DNA of 35,821 nucleotides, from NCBI GenBank assembly GCA_947455455.1, contig CANGOE010000024.1:1-35821 (forward strand), read 5' to 3'. Positions within the stretch are counted from its first letter, which is position 1, and every line of letters starts with the position of its first letter. The notes beneath the pieces were generated by a model. That model was given only the letters and a program-made list of their open reading frames with translations. It was not told where the DNA came from and did no database searches. Origin of the DNA: Hyphomicrobiales bacterium (lineage in GTDB: Bacteria; Pseudomonadota; Alphaproteobacteria; Rhizobiales; Beijerinckiaceae). The position numbers and the translations under genes were made by a program. Of the stretch, positions 16,489 through 27,604 are shown piece after piece.

Positions 16489-16818
16489 TTAAAGGCCCAT
16501 TTGCCGCAACAGGGCCACGGTCACCATTCCCGCCACCAGCGCCAACACATCCCGCCGCAATTTGAACATCACCAGCATGGCCACAGCCAACGCGACCAAT
16601 GCGGCAGAACCACCCATCACGCCGAGCGGAACGACCGTTGAAATGATGATGGAGCCCGGCAAGGCCCCCAAAGCACGCCGCAATCGTGGCGAGGGGGGCA
16701 GATGGTCCATCAGCCAGACCCCGCCAAGCCTGCAGAGATAAGTCGCCGCCGCCATGCAGAACAGGGCCTGCAAGGCCCCCCATGACGTTCCCAGACGCTC
16801 CAGAAGCAGATCAGACAT
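16489..16818 (-). CDS. azlD: AzlD family branched-chain amino acid exporter subunit
   Basis: 109 residues if started at ATG 16816-16818, the usual size. Three to four hydrophobic segments (including ALFCMAAATYLCRLGGVWLM and ALVALAVAMLVMFKL), with A-A-A-T-Y-x-x-R near the first span and A-L-P-G-S-I near the second, are typical of AzlD. Together with AzlC it forms a two-part inner-membrane exporter for branched-chain amino acids and analogues. Its start overlaps the azlC stop by eight bases in the sequence ATGTCTGA, so translation is coupled. It is the last gene of the terC-azlC-azlD unit. Confidence 0.85.
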   Translation of the reverse strand: MSDLLLERLGTSWGALQALFCMAAATYLCRLGGVWLMDHLPPSPRLRRALGALPGSIIISTVVPLGVMGGSAALVALAVAMLVMFKLRRDVLALVAGMVTVALLRQMGL

Positions 16819-17575
16819 CGGCTTGCGCCTCCGGCATGAAGGCTCCCGTGAGCGCACCTGCCAGAGCACCCACGACAATAAAGGCATAGCCCTGCACGGC
16901 CTGCATCACGACAATCGACACAACAGCCGCAACCAGCCATGGCAAAGCGGCCTGTTTGCCTTTCCAGAGCGGGATCAGCATCACCGCAAAAATGATCGGC
17001 ATCACCAGATCGATACCCCAGGTTTTGGGGTCGGGCACCAAAGCGCCCAACAGATAGCCCGGCACCGTCACCAACAGCCAGACCAGCCACAACAGCACAC
17101 CCGAGCCAACGAACATGCCGTAATCACGCCCGCCATCCTGATGATAGCGTACACCCAGGATCCAGTTGGCATCGGTGAACAGATAGAGACTGAACCAGCG
17201 CCACATCGGCGAGGCGGTTTTGAACCAATGATGCAATGCGGCACCCATCAGAATCATGCGGGCATTGATAGCAAAGACCACCAGCGTAATGGCCAGCGTG
17301 GAGCCGAATGTCCAATGGTCCTGCCACAAGGCCAGCGAAACCAGCTGTGCGGCACCGGCAAACACCAGACCGCTCGACAGCATGGCCTCAAACAGGCTCA
17401 AGCCCTTATGCGCGGCCCCCGCACCAAAGGCCGCACCGAACACCATGATTCCGGGCAACAGCGGCAGGGTCAGCCGCATACCGAGCCAGACACCGGACCA
17501 GCTGACAGGACTATATGCAGGAGGCGCGGGATCCGGCCCGGGCGAAGACAAGGAAGATCCTAAGGGCTCAGACAT
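16811..17575 (-). CDS. azlC: AzlC family branched-chain amino acid permease
   Basis: 254 residues from ATG 17573-17575. After a polar Pro/Ser-rich N-terminus of ~25 residues come multiple membrane spans with AzlC hallmarks: P-L-L-P-G-I-M-V-F-G-A-A-F-G, F-A-G-A-A-Q-L-V-S-L-A-L, L-V-V-F-A-I-N-A-R-M-I-L-M-G and F-T-D-A-N-W. It is the large subunit of the AzlCD exporter. A longer frame upstream (to 17713) lies inside terC and is ignored. Its start overlaps the terC stop by eight bases in ATGTCTGA, the very same junction as between azlC and azlD. Confidence 0.88.
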   Translation of the reverse strand: MSEPLGSSLSSPGPDPAPPAYSPVSWSGVWLGMRLTLPLLPGIMVFGAAFGAGAAHKGLSLFEAMLSSGLVFAGAAQLVSLALWQDHWTFGSTLAITLVVFAINARMILMGAALHHWFKTASPMWRWFSLYLFTDANWILGVRYHQDGGRDYGMFVGSGVLLWLVWLLVTVPGYLLGALVPDPKTWGIDLVMPIIFAVMLIPLWKGKQAALPWLVAAVVSIVVMQAVQGYAFIVVGALAGALTGAFMPEAQADV

Positions 17576-18272
17576 CGGCCGGTTTGTGGGTTTTGGCCCA
17601 ATAGCCGCCGACAAGCACGAAAGCCGCGCCAAATACGGCCGCCGCCAGATAAACATCCAACGGCTCCGGAAGGGTCCATGGCAATTCCGCGACATGCGGA
17701 ACCAGCCAGACATCGTGGACCATCATGCCGCCTGCCAGCCAGCCCAACAATCCGGCACCAGCCCATAGCAGAATCGGAAAGCGTTTGATGGCTTCCAGAA
17801 TAATCGAAGATCCGGCAATGATCAGAGGGATCGAAATCAACAGGCCAAGCACCAGCAAAATCATATCGTCTTTGGCAATGGCGGCGATCGCCAGCACATT
17901 GTCCAGACTCATCACCACATCGGCCACGGCGATGGTTTGAACCGCATGGAACAATTTGTCATGGCCCTTGATCTCTTTGCCATGCCCGTCATCGGCATTG
18001 AGCAGATCAAAGGCGATCCAGAACAGCAACAATCCGCCGATCACCCGCAAAAAAGGCAGAGCCATCAGAAAAGTCACAACAAAAGAGAAAATAATCCGCA
18101 GACCGATTGCCGCCGCCGCGCCAAGGATAATCCCTTTATTCTTGGTTTTGGCGGGCAGATCCCGACAGGCCATTGCAATCACAACGGCATTGTCACCTGA
18201 CAAAATAATATTGATCCAGATAATCTGGACAAGGGCCGCTAAAAATTCAGGATTGATCGTCACGGTTGCCAC
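17568..18272 (-). CDS. TerC family membrane protein, probable metal (Mn2+) exporter
   Basis: 234 residues starting at GTG 18270-18272; no ATG fits better. About seven hydrophobic spans. The two family motifs are present: S-G-D-N-A-V-V-I-A-M-A at ~25-35 and V-M-S-L-D-N-V-L-A-I-A at ~120-130, each with the acidic/Asn pair thought to bind metal. It belongs to the short YjbE/YkoY-like branch without CBS or CorC domains. Characterised relatives export Mn2+ and may load exported metalloenzymes. It is first in a unit with azlC and azlD. The specific ion is inference. Confidence 0.87.
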   Translation of the reverse strand: MATVTINPEFLAALVQIIWINIILSGDNAVVIAMACRDLPAKTKNKGIILGAAAAIGLRIIFSFVVTFLMALPFLRVIGGLLLFWIAFDLLNADDGHGKEIKGHDKLFHAVQTIAVADVVMSLDNVLAIAAIAKDDMILLVLGLLISIPLIIAGSSIILEAIKRFPILLWAGAGLLGWLAGGMMVHDVWLVPHVAELPWTLPEPLDVYLAAAVFGAAFVLVGGYWAKTHKPADV

Positions 18273-18381
18273 TCTTGATCATTCAGGATACGGGATCGCC
18301 CTTTTGATCACAAAGGCGGCCATTCCGGCCCCGCCCGACCCGATCAAGCCACGGGCTTTATCCGATCGGATACGGAAAGAA

Positions 18382-18458
18382 TGGTACAGCTGCCCCGGCT
18401 TGAACGGGGGACCTCTAGATCCACAATCTAGCGCTCTAACCAACTGAGCTACAGCTGC
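18382..18458 (-). tRNA. tRNA-His (GTG), A73 type
   Basis: On the minus strand, GCAGCTG (18452-18458) pairs with CAGCTGT (18386-18392) with a G1-U72 wobble; the discriminator is A (18385) and CCA is encoded (18382-18384). The anticodon stem is CTAGA/TCTAG with loop TTGTGGA (anticodon GTG), and the T-arm is CCCCG-TTCAAGC-CGGGG. Typical bacterial tRNA-His has C73 opposite an extra G-1; here position 73 is A. Confidence 0.93.
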
Positions 18459-18523
18459 CCTAACGACGCGGGCGGACCCTATGACGATGCCGCAAATTTT
18501 TCAAGACCAAGTTGAACATTTGT

Positions 18524-18556
18524 TGAAAAAGAAAAGTCCGGACTTGCGGTCCGGAC
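18524..18556 (-). terminator. Rho-independent terminator of the phasin gene
   Basis: GTCCGGAC (18536-18543), loop of five, GTCCGGAC (18549-18556). Read on the minus strand, the stem is followed by TTTTCTTTTTC. It lies about 50 bases after the phasin stop. Confidence 0.85.
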
Positions 18557-18604
18557 GTTCCGTATATCAGCCTTTAATCTTTAATCCGTTGTAAAAACAA
18601 CAGA

Positions 18605-19051
18605 TTAGGACTTGCGGCGGCCGGCCTGCGAAGCAGCCTTTGTCACTTCGGCCGTGGCCTTTTCAACAGTCGCATGGGCATCGGCGGCGGCCTTTTGCAC
18701 CTTGGACTGCACAGTGGCGCCAACATCCTGCAGCTGATGTTGCAATGCTTCGGCCTGCTTTTTCACGAATTCAGCCTGCACCTGCATCAATTCCTGCAGG
18801 TTCTTGGCGCGCACAACCTTCTGGGCGAAGTCGAAGCTGGCGGCAATATTCTGTTCTGTGTAGGAAATGGTCTTCTGGGCCACTTCACGGCTCGATGCAC
18901 TGGCAACGGTTGCCTGTGTTTCAGCGGCAACAGCCGCCTTGCTGGCCGCACCGATGAAACCATCAAATGCCTTGCGGGCCTGTTCGACGCTTTTTTCGGC
19001 AAAGTCGCGCATTTCGTTCGGGATTTCGTAGTTACCTGCGTTCTTCATCAT
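18605..19051 (-). CDS. Phasin family protein
   Basis: 148 residues from ATG 19049-19051 (a second ATG follows at once), with AGAGGG upstream. A long amphipathic helical protein rich in Ala, Gln, Lys and Val. The core F-A-E-K-S-V-E-Q-A-R-K-A-F-D-G-F, then I-S-Y-T-E-Q-N-I-A-A-S-F-D-F-A-Q-K-V-V-R-A-K-N-L-Q-E-L-M-Q-V-Q-A-E-F, is typical of the phasin_2 family; the tail is Ala/Lys-rich and disordered. Phasins coat polyhydroxyalkanoate granules, which suggests that the organism stores PHB. The strong promoter and dyad upstream fit control by a PhaR-type repressor. No pha synthesis genes are nearby. Confidence 0.88.
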   Translation of the reverse strand: MMKNAGNYEIPNEMRDFAEKSVEQARKAFDGFIGAASKAAVAAETQATVASASSREVAQKTISYTEQNIAASFDFAQKVVRAKNLQELMQVQAEFVKKQAEALQHQLQDVGATVQSKVQKAAADAHATVEKATAEVTKAASQAGRRKS

Positions 19052-19119
19052 GGCATTGCCCTCTATCAGAGCCCCGGCGCCAGACGATCCGGCGTTGTGA
19101 TGGCTCAATCACTCTCGTA

Positions 19120-19159
19120 TTGTGCAATGCAATATAATGTTGCGTTGCACAATTGTCAA
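19120..19159 (-). promoter_or_regulatory. Phasin promoter overlapped by TGCAA dyad operator
   Basis: On the minus strand, TTGACA (19154-19159), a 17-base spacer and TATATT (19131-19136) form a near-consensus sigma70 promoter. A 13-bp imperfect inverted repeat, TTGTGCAATGCAA (19120-19132) and TTGCGTTGCACAA (19140-19152), 12 of 13 positions matching, with a 7-base centre, covers the -10 and spacer. TGC-rich dyads are the known target type of PhaR repressors; PhaR binding here is inference. Confidence 0.75.
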
Positions 19160-19352
19160 GCACCCTGCGAGCCCTTCCCCTTTCAACCGAGCATTATAAA
19201 TAAGTGTATGAAGGCCTCACAGGATCGTGGTTCCATTTGGGCTTTTTTAATGACTTGCCTGTAAACCAACCACCATACTGTGACACACATCAAACAGTAT
19301 GGCACCCCGGTCCGGCTCGCTTGCGGCCTGATCGGGTTTGAAGGGGACTTGA

Positions 19353-21446
19353 GTGACCAACAGCGTTCGGGCGGCGAACCAGACAACGGGACGTCCTATG
19401 CGGTTTATTTGGGCTAGCGATGCCCGAAACCGGCTGATGGTTGCTGGCCTGTCGCCCGACCATCTGCTCGCCCCTTGGGCCGGCCAAGACTTGCTGGACA
19501 ATCCGGCCATCCGCGAGACCAGCGGGGCGCTGGCCCTAGCACTCGCCGATCACAGCACGTTCAGCCAACTGGCCGTCCGGTGGAGTGCACCCGAAGGTTT
19601 GCTCGACACGCAATTATCCGGCGCACCGGTGACAGACCGGGATGGACAATTTGCGGGCTTTCGCGGTTTCGGCACCACCCACGGACTGGTTCGCTCTGCT
19701 CCGCCTCCTCCACCCCGCGCACCGGAGCCGCCAAAAGCTCTTCCTCCCACCGGCTTTACCGGTTCCGGCCTGTCGGACCGCGAACAGCAGGCGTTCGATG
19801 AAATCGGCCGCCTGCTCGCCCAAGCTGTGACGGCCCATTCCTCGGTCCAGGATCCCATCGGGGCAGACACCGTTGTGCCTGACACATCTGGCCAACAACA
19901 ACCCCCTGTCGCTATCCGGCAACCGCAGGACCAGACATTCGACATCCCCAAAGATGTGCAGGACATGATCGACAGACTGCCGATCGGCCTGCTGGTCAGC
20001 CGTGGCGATGTGCCGATTGTCATGAACCGGCTGTTGTTGCAAAGTCTTGATTACCCCAGCGCCGATGAATTCCATGCCGAGGGGGCGATAACCCGTCTGT
20101 TTCCCGATCAGCACGAAGGCGGTCAGGGTTCGGAATGGATGGCCCTGACCACCCGCAACGGCGACACGGTCGACATGCGGGTCATGTTCCAGACCATCGA
20201 ATGGGGACAACTCGCCGCCTCCATGATGGTGTTTGTACCCCCCAGTCTGGTTCTGCCCGAACATGACACCGGCCAGACGCTTGCCGTTCAAGAACCGGCT
20301 CCACCCGTCCCGGCAACGGTCGATTTGGAGGCCTCCCAGCGGATCAGCGAGCTTGAAGCCATTCTCGACACCGCGACCGATGGCGTGGTGGTGGTCGATC
20401 CGCACGGCACCATCGTGAGTCTCAACAAAAGTGCGCAGGCCTTGTTCGGTTATGAGCCGGCGCAAGTGATCGCGCGTCCGTTCGTGACGCTGTTTGCGGC
20501 CGACTCGCATGCGCTTGTGCAGGATTATTTCGAGGGCTTCCGCGAAAACGGGGTCCGCTCGCTGATGAATGACGGGCGCGAAGTGGTCGGGCAGGTGGCG
20601 CAGGGCGGGCATATGCCGCTGTTTATGACATTGGGCCGCACGGGCGAGCATGCCAGCCGCTTTTGTGCCGTGTTGCGTGATCTGACAGCGTGGAAAAAGG
20701 TCGAGAGCGACCTCAATGATTCACGCAAACAGGCCGAAATCGCCAATGCGCAAAAATCCGACATGCTGGCGCGGATCAGCCATGAATTGCGCACGCCGCT
20801 GTCAGCCATTCTCGGCTTTGCCGAAGTGATGGTGGAAGAGCGTTTCGGCCCGATCGGCAATCCGCGCTATCAGGATTATCTGCGCGACATCCACTCCTCC
20901 GGCCACCATTTGCTGTCGCTGGTCAATGATCTTCTGGATCTGGCAAAAATCGAGGCCGGAAAGTTTGATCTCGATTTCACCGCCGTGGATGCCAATGCCA
21001 CGGTCAAAGCCGCGTTGGGCATGATCCACCCCGATGCCGAACGGCATCGGGTATTTGTGCGCTCGTCGCTCACCGTCGGCCTGCCCAAAATTGTCGCCGA
21101 CGAACGCACCTTGCGGCAGGTGGTGCTCAACCTTCTGTCCAATGCCGTCAAATTCACCGAAGCGGGCGGACAGGTCATCGTCACAACCGGATTAAGCCAG
21201 GATGGCGAAGTGGTTCTGCGCATCCGTGACACCGGTGTCGGCATGGATTCCGAGGATATCAAAACCGCACTGGAATTTTTCCGCCAGACGGCGGCGGGCC
21301 GCAAAGCCGGCGGCACGGGCCTTGGCCTGCCGCTGACAAAGGCGCTGACAGAAGCCAACCGCGCCAGCTTCTCGATCAAAAGCGACCGCGGACGCGGCAC
21401 CCTGATCGAAATTACGTTTCCCAGCAATCGCGTGCTGGCCGAATAG
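19353..21446 (+). CDS. Cytoplasmic PAS-domain sensor histidine kinase
   Basis: 697 residues, starting at GTG 19353 with AAGGGG six bases upstream. No membrane span. The N-terminus (~1-110) resembles a degenerate PAS-like sensor, then a Pro-rich linker (SAPPPPPRAPEPPKALPP). A second PAS-like region lies at ~200-290 and a clear PAS domain at ~330-450 (I-L-D-T-A-T-D-G-V-V-V-V-D, A-L-F-G-Y-E-P). HisKA has the H-box I-S-H-E-L-R-T-P-L with H477. The ATPase domain has N597 (L-L-S-N-A-V-K-F), D626-T-G-V-G-M and G-G-T-G-L-G-L-P-L (~652-660). The layout and the F-A-E-V-M-x-E-E-R-F-G-P-I block resemble the alphaproteobacterial PleC/DivJ/PdhS group that signals to DivK, but no receiver domain or partner is adjacent. 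Its stop is three bases from that of the convergent MFS gene. Confidence 0.88.
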   Translation: MTNSVRAANQTTGRPMRFIWASDARNRLMVAGLSPDHLLAPWAGQDLLDNPAIRETSGALALALADHSTFSQLAVRWSAPEGLLDTQLSGAPVTDRDGQFAGFRGFGTTHGLVRSAPPPPPRAPEPPKALPPTGFTGSGLSDREQQAFDEIGRLLAQAVTAHSSVQDPIGADTVVPDTSGQQQPPVAIRQPQDQTFDIPKDVQDMIDRLPIGLLVSRGDVPIVMNRLLLQSLDYPSADEFHAEGAITRLFPDQHEGGQGSEWMALTTRNGDTVDMRVMFQTIEWGQLAASMMVFVPPSLVLPEHDTGQTLAVQEPAPPVPATVDLEASQRISELEAILDTATDGVVVVDPHGTIVSLNKSAQALFGYEPAQVIARPFVTLFAADSHALVQDYFEGFRENGVRSLMNDGREVVGQVAQGGHMPLFMTLGRTGEHASRFCAVLRDLTAWKKVESDLNDSRKQAEIANAQKSDMLARISHELRTPLSAILGFAEVMVEERFGPIGNPRYQDYLRDIHSSGHHLLSLVNDLLDLAKIEAGKFDLDFTAVDANATVKAALGMIHPDAERHRVFVRSSLTVGLPKIVADERTLRQVVLNLLSNAVKFTEAGGQVIVTTGLSQDGEVVLRIRDTGVGMDSEDIKTALEFFRQTAAGRKAGGTGLGLPLTKALTEANRASFSIKSDRGRGTLIEITFPSNRVLAE

Positions 21447-21449
21447 AAT

Positions 21450-22682
21450 CTAGCCCTCGTTCAACAATCCATCGCGGGCGGCGAGAGCAGGAAACAATCG
21501 CGTCCACAAAGCGGCGATCAGGATCGTGCCGACACCGCCGATCACGACGGCAGGCACCGCGCCGACCAAAGCCGCCAGCACACCGGATTCGAATTCGCCC
21601 AATTCATTGGAGGCGCCGATAAACACGGTGGTTACGGCCGATACGCGCCCGCGCATCGCATCCGGCGTGTTGCCCTGCACCAGTGACTGGCGGATGTTGA
21701 CGCTGATCATGTCCGCCAGACCGGACAGATAGAGGCACAGCATCGACAGCCAGAACACCGTCGACAGGCCGAAGCCGATCATTGCCACGCCAAACAGGAT
21801 AATTGCCGAAAACAGCAACGGCCCCGCTTTGCGGCGGATCGGCCATTGTGTCAGCATCAAAGCCATGGTGATGGAGCCGCAAGCGGGAGCGGCACGCAAC
21901 AAGCCCAAGCCCTCAGGCCCGACATTCAGCACATCTTGCGCAAACATCGGCAACAGGGCCGTTGCCCCGCCCAACAGGACCGCGAACAGATCCAGCGAAA
22001 TCGCTCCGAGGATCACCGGTTGCGATTTGATGAAATGGATACCGCCCAACAGATGCGGCCAGGTAATCGGCTCACGCGCCACCACCGGCGGCCGCGCCTT
22101 GATACTGAGGATCGACAATGTTCCCAAAGCAAAACAGATCGCTCCCACTCCGAACACGACATCCGGTCCCAAGACATAGAGCAGGCCACCCAGCGCCGGT
22201 CCCAGCACGGTTCCCGTCTGCATGGTCGAGGAGGACAAGGCCAGACCGCCCGACAAAGAGTCGCGCGGCAACAAGCCCGGCAGGATCGCTTGTGTTGCAG
22301 GCATATAAAAGGCCCGCGCCGCCCCTTGGAGCATGGTCAGCAGAAAAATCGGCCAGATCTCGGCAATCTTCAACCAGACACAGGCCAGCATGCCGAGCGA
22401 AACGACACAGGCTACGCTATAGCCCGAAGCGATGACCTTGCGCCGATCGTACCGATCCGCCACCTGTCCGGTGACCAGCGCGAGCACAGGCGCGGGCAAA
22501 AACGCCGCCAAACCCACAAACCCGAGCGCCCACGCGCTTTTGGTCATGTCATAGACAAACCAGCCCATGGCAACCGACTGCATTTGCAAGGCCAGAACCG
22601 TGGAAATACGCGCCAGAACAAAGGCACGAAAATCGTGCAATCTCAGAACGGACCAACCAGAAGAGGACATCGGCTCAATCAT
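21450..22682 (-). CDS. MFS exporter (MFS_3/EntS-like)
   Basis: 410 residues and about 12 hydrophobic spans. The inter-helix 2-3 motif G-Q-V-A-D-R-Y-D-R-R-K-V matches the MFS signature. R-L-H-D-F-R-A-F-V-L-A-R near the N-terminus and R-G-R-V-S-A-V-T-T-V-F-I-G-A-S-N-E-L-G-E-F-E-S-G in the second half are typical of the MFS_3 (enterobactin exporter-like) group. The substrate cannot be read from sequence; relatives export siderophores or drugs. The start may be ATG 22680-22682 or the downstream ATG at 22668-22670; neither has a strong Shine-Dalgarno. Convergent with the histidine kinase. Confidence 0.85.
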   Translation of the reverse strand: MIEPMSSSGWSVLRLHDFRAFVLARISTVLALQMQSVAMGWFVYDMTKSAWALGFVGLAAFLPAPVLALVTGQVADRYDRRKVIASGYSVACVVSLGMLACVWLKIAEIWPIFLLTMLQGAARAFYMPATQAILPGLLPRDSLSGGLALSSSTMQTGTVLGPALGGLLYVLGPDVVFGVGAICFALGTLSILSIKARPPVVAREPITWPHLLGGIHFIKSQPVILGAISLDLFAVLLGGATALLPMFAQDVLNVGPEGLGLLRAAPACGSITMALMLTQWPIRRKAGPLLFSAIILFGVAMIGFGLSTVFWLSMLCLYLSGLADMISVNIRQSLVQGNTPDAMRGRVSAVTTVFIGASNELGEFESGVLAALVGAVPAVVIGGVGTILIAALWTRLFPALAARDGLLNEG

Positions 22683-22781
22683 TCAATCAGGACATTCAAT
22701 CGGGATACAACATCACGCGTGATGCCTGTGTAACACAGGCCCGTAACAGTGTCGCCCGTCTTGGGTGGCTTTCAAAATGGC

Positions 22782-22804
22782 TCACCCCGCCAAAGGCGGG
22801 GTGA
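22782..22804 (-). terminator. GC-rich hairpin, terminator after the ModA-like gene
   Basis: TCACCCCGCC-AAA-GGCGGGGTGA is a perfect 10-bp stem with a 3-base loop, placed 36 bases after the stop of the periplasmic binding protein on the minus strand. The following minus-strand sequence (GCCATTTTGAAAG) has only a short T-run, so termination strength is uncertain. Confidence 0.55.
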
Positions 22805-22839
22805 TAAGATGATCGCTGGCATGCCGGCAATGACCGTGA

Positions 22840-23631
22840 TCAGGGCGCGACAGCCTCGATCCCCGTCGCCTCGACCACAGCACGCGAGGCGGGCGAGGTC
22901 AGGAAAGCCAGAAAGGTTTTGATGAGGTCCTGCTTGGTGGTTGTGCTTGTGACAACGGCTGAAAAATCGGTCACTTTCTGTACGGCATCGGGAATGGGGC
23001 CGACATAGGTAATGCCTTTGACCGGCAACAATTCACTGACCTGCTGGAAGCCGACTTCGGCATCACCGCGCGCCACCACATTGCCTACCCGTTCGGCAAT
23101 GATCATCTTGCTTTTGGGCTTCAACTCGGCTTCGAGGCCGAGCTTTTTGTACATCTCGTTTTCAATATAAACGCCACTCGCACTGTCTGAATAGGCGATG
23201 GATTTGGCTTTGAGCAGGGCGGCTTTGAAAGCGTCCAGCGTGCTGATGTCGGGTTTGTCGGCGCCAGATTTGATGGCCATGGCGATTTTGGAGCGGGCAA
23301 GATCCTGCTTGGTCTCGCCCTTGACATGGCCCTTTTGCACCAGCGGAGCAATCGCCGAACCCACCATGATCAGCAGATCGGCCTTTTCCCCGCGGTCAAG
23401 GCGCACCGGAATCGCTTCATGGGCCGTCCCCATCGATGGTCCCAAGACAATCTCGATTTTATGCCCGCTGGCCTTTTCAAATTCGGGGGCCAGTTTTTCC
23501 AAAGAGGCCGTATAGCCGCCCGAACTCCAGACCACCAAAGTGTCAGCCTGTGCCGAATGGGCAAGCCCGCTTGCCAGAGCAACGGTTGCGATCAATCGCA
23601 ACGCAGAATGTCCAAACCCGCTGAACGCCAT
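22840..23631 (-). CDS. ModA-like periplasmic substrate-binding protein
   Basis: 263 residues from ATG 23629-23631, with GGGGGG just upstream; an in-frame GTG at 23632-23634 is less likely. A Sec signal peptide (hydrophobic core LRLIATVALASGLA) should be cut after A29 (S-A-Q-A | D). The mature protein has V-V-W-S-S-G-G-Y, F-E-K-A-S-G-H-K-I, D-L-L-I-M-V-G-S-A-I-A-P-L, A-Y-S-D-S-A-S-G-V-Y and G-D-A-E-V-G-F-Q-Q, the pattern of molybdate-type (ModA/SBP_bac_11) binding proteins. There are no ABC permease or ATPase genes next to it, so it is an orphan and may bind another anion or organic ligand. Confidence 0.82.
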   Translation of the reverse strand: MAFSGFGHSALRLIATVALASGLAHSAQADTLVVWSSGGYTASLEKLAPEFEKASGHKIEIVLGPSMGTAHEAIPVRLDRGEKADLLIMVGSAIAPLVQKGHVKGETKQDLARSKIAMAIKSGADKPDISTLDAFKAALLKAKSIAYSDSASGVYIENEMYKKLGLEAELKPKSKMIIAERVGNVVARGDAEVGFQQVSELLPVKGITYVGPIPDAVQKVTDFSAVVTSTTTKQDLIKTFLAFLTSPASRAVVEATGIEAVAP

Positions 23632-23780
23632 CACATTCCCCCCTTTTTATCATTCAGATCATCGCCGCACGGTTGGCCCCGTACGTGCAACTGACAGCCT
23701 TGCGGCCTGCATAAAGTCTCATAAAACAAGACGATCTACAAGCCGCACTCGCGCTGTGCGTCAGAGGGAGTTGCGCCGGA

Positions 23781-26312
<2,532 letters not shown>

Positions 26313-26361
26313 TTACGCCCGCACGTCCCGCATGGCCAAAGCCCCACGGGAAAGTGCCGGT

Positions 26362-27528
26362 TTATGAAGGAAAATAAGGCTCGACCACGCCCGGTGTGAC
26401 CATAAAAACCTGTGCACTCTCGGGCATATCGGCAAAAGCCTGCGGATCGGCACCCGTCATGAACACCTGCACCCCCATGCTATCGAGCCGCGCGAACAAG
26501 GCCGCCCGACGGCGCGGATCGAGATGGGCCGCCACCTCGTCCAGCAGAACCAGCGGCGCGACACCGCCCATACTGGCCAGCAATTGCGCATGCGCCAGCA
26601 CCAGACCGACCAGCAAAGCCTTTTGCTCGCCCGTCGAGGCCCGCGAGGCCACGATGTTTTTGGGGCCGTGATGAACCACCAGATCGGAGGCTTGCGGGCC
26701 GATCAGCGTCCGGCCGGCCGCACGATCCCGCCAACGGCTTTCCCTCAGCCAATCACGATAGGTATCTTCGACATCAATGGCCGCGGCTGAGGCAAGCTCC
26801 GATTCAATCGGCCCTTCAAGGGCGATATGCGCCCAAGGAAAGGCCGAAGCCTCGTCCTTGGTCGAGGCGATCAGGGCCGCCAAACGTGCCACCGTCTCGC
26901 GGCGGGCGGCGGCCACGGCCACGCCGGTTTCGGCCACCTCGCGCTCGATGGCTTCGAGCCAGGCCTCGTCGGGCCTTTCCTCTTCCAGCAGACGGTTGCG
27001 AGACCGCAAAGCCCGTTCAAGCGCGTTGACCCGCCCGCCGTGATCGGGATCGACCGCCAGCACCAGCCGATCCAGAAAGCGCCGCCTGTCGCCTGCCGAA
27101 CCGGCAAACAATCCGTCGAAAGCCGGTGTCAGCCAGACCAGCCGCACATGGTCGGCAAAGGCTGACGGCGAGGACACAACCGCTCCGTCGATCCGGCAAC
27201 GGCGCGCGCCGATCTGGCCGGGCAATACAGGCTCGATGCCCGTACCAAGCCGCCGCTCGTCCCCGTCTTCATCCGTTAAAGTGAGCGAGAGTGCGAAACC
27301 GCCAGCGCCGTCCTGCGCAACCATTTCGCTCAGATCAATGCGCCGCAACCCGCGACCGGGGGTAAACAGCGAGATGGCTTCCAGAAGATTGGTTTTGCCC
27401 GCCCCGTTCTCGCCGACAAAGGCGACGAGCCGGGCGCTGACAGCCAGATCAAGCGTCCGGTAAGAGCGGAAGTCACTCAGCATCAGGCGACGAACCATCG
27501 GCAGACGACGAGAAGCCGGGCCAAGCAT
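26362..27528 (-). CDS. recF: DNA replication and repair protein RecF
   Basis: 388 residues. ATG 27526-27528 has AAGGA seven bases upstream and is preferred over TTG 27552. Walker A is G-E-N-G-A-G-K-T-N (K45), the ABC-like signature is S-T-G-E-Q-K-A-L-L, and Walker B is L-V-L-L-D-E-V-A-A-H-L-D near the C-terminus. RecF loads RecA at single-strand gaps with RecO and RecR. It lies between dnaN and gyrB in the classical order, all on the minus strand, 76 bases after dnaN. Confidence 0.96.
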   Translation of the reverse strand: MLGPASRRLPMVRRLMLSDFRSYRTLDLAVSARLVAFVGENGAGKTNLLEAISLFTPGRGLRRIDLSEMVAQDGAGGFALSLTLTDEDGDERRLGTGIEPVLPGQIGARRCRIDGAVVSSPSAFADHVRLVWLTPAFDGLFAGSAGDRRRFLDRLVLAVDPDHGGRVNALERALRSRNRLLEEERPDEAWLEAIEREVAETGVAVAAARRETVARLAALIASTKDEASAFPWAHIALEGPIESELASAAAIDVEDTYRDWLRESRWRDRAAGRTLIGPQASDLVVHHGPKNIVASRASTGEQKALLVGLVLAHAQLLASMGGVAPLVLLDEVAAHLDPRRRAALFARLDSMGVQVFMTGADPQAFADMPESAQVFMVTPGVVEPYFPS

Positions 27529-27604
27529 GCTGAGTTCCTTCAAGGCAGACAAAGCCGGACAACGGTTCCCGCGCCCGGCCTGTCACACAAGAGCCTGATC
27601 AGGC

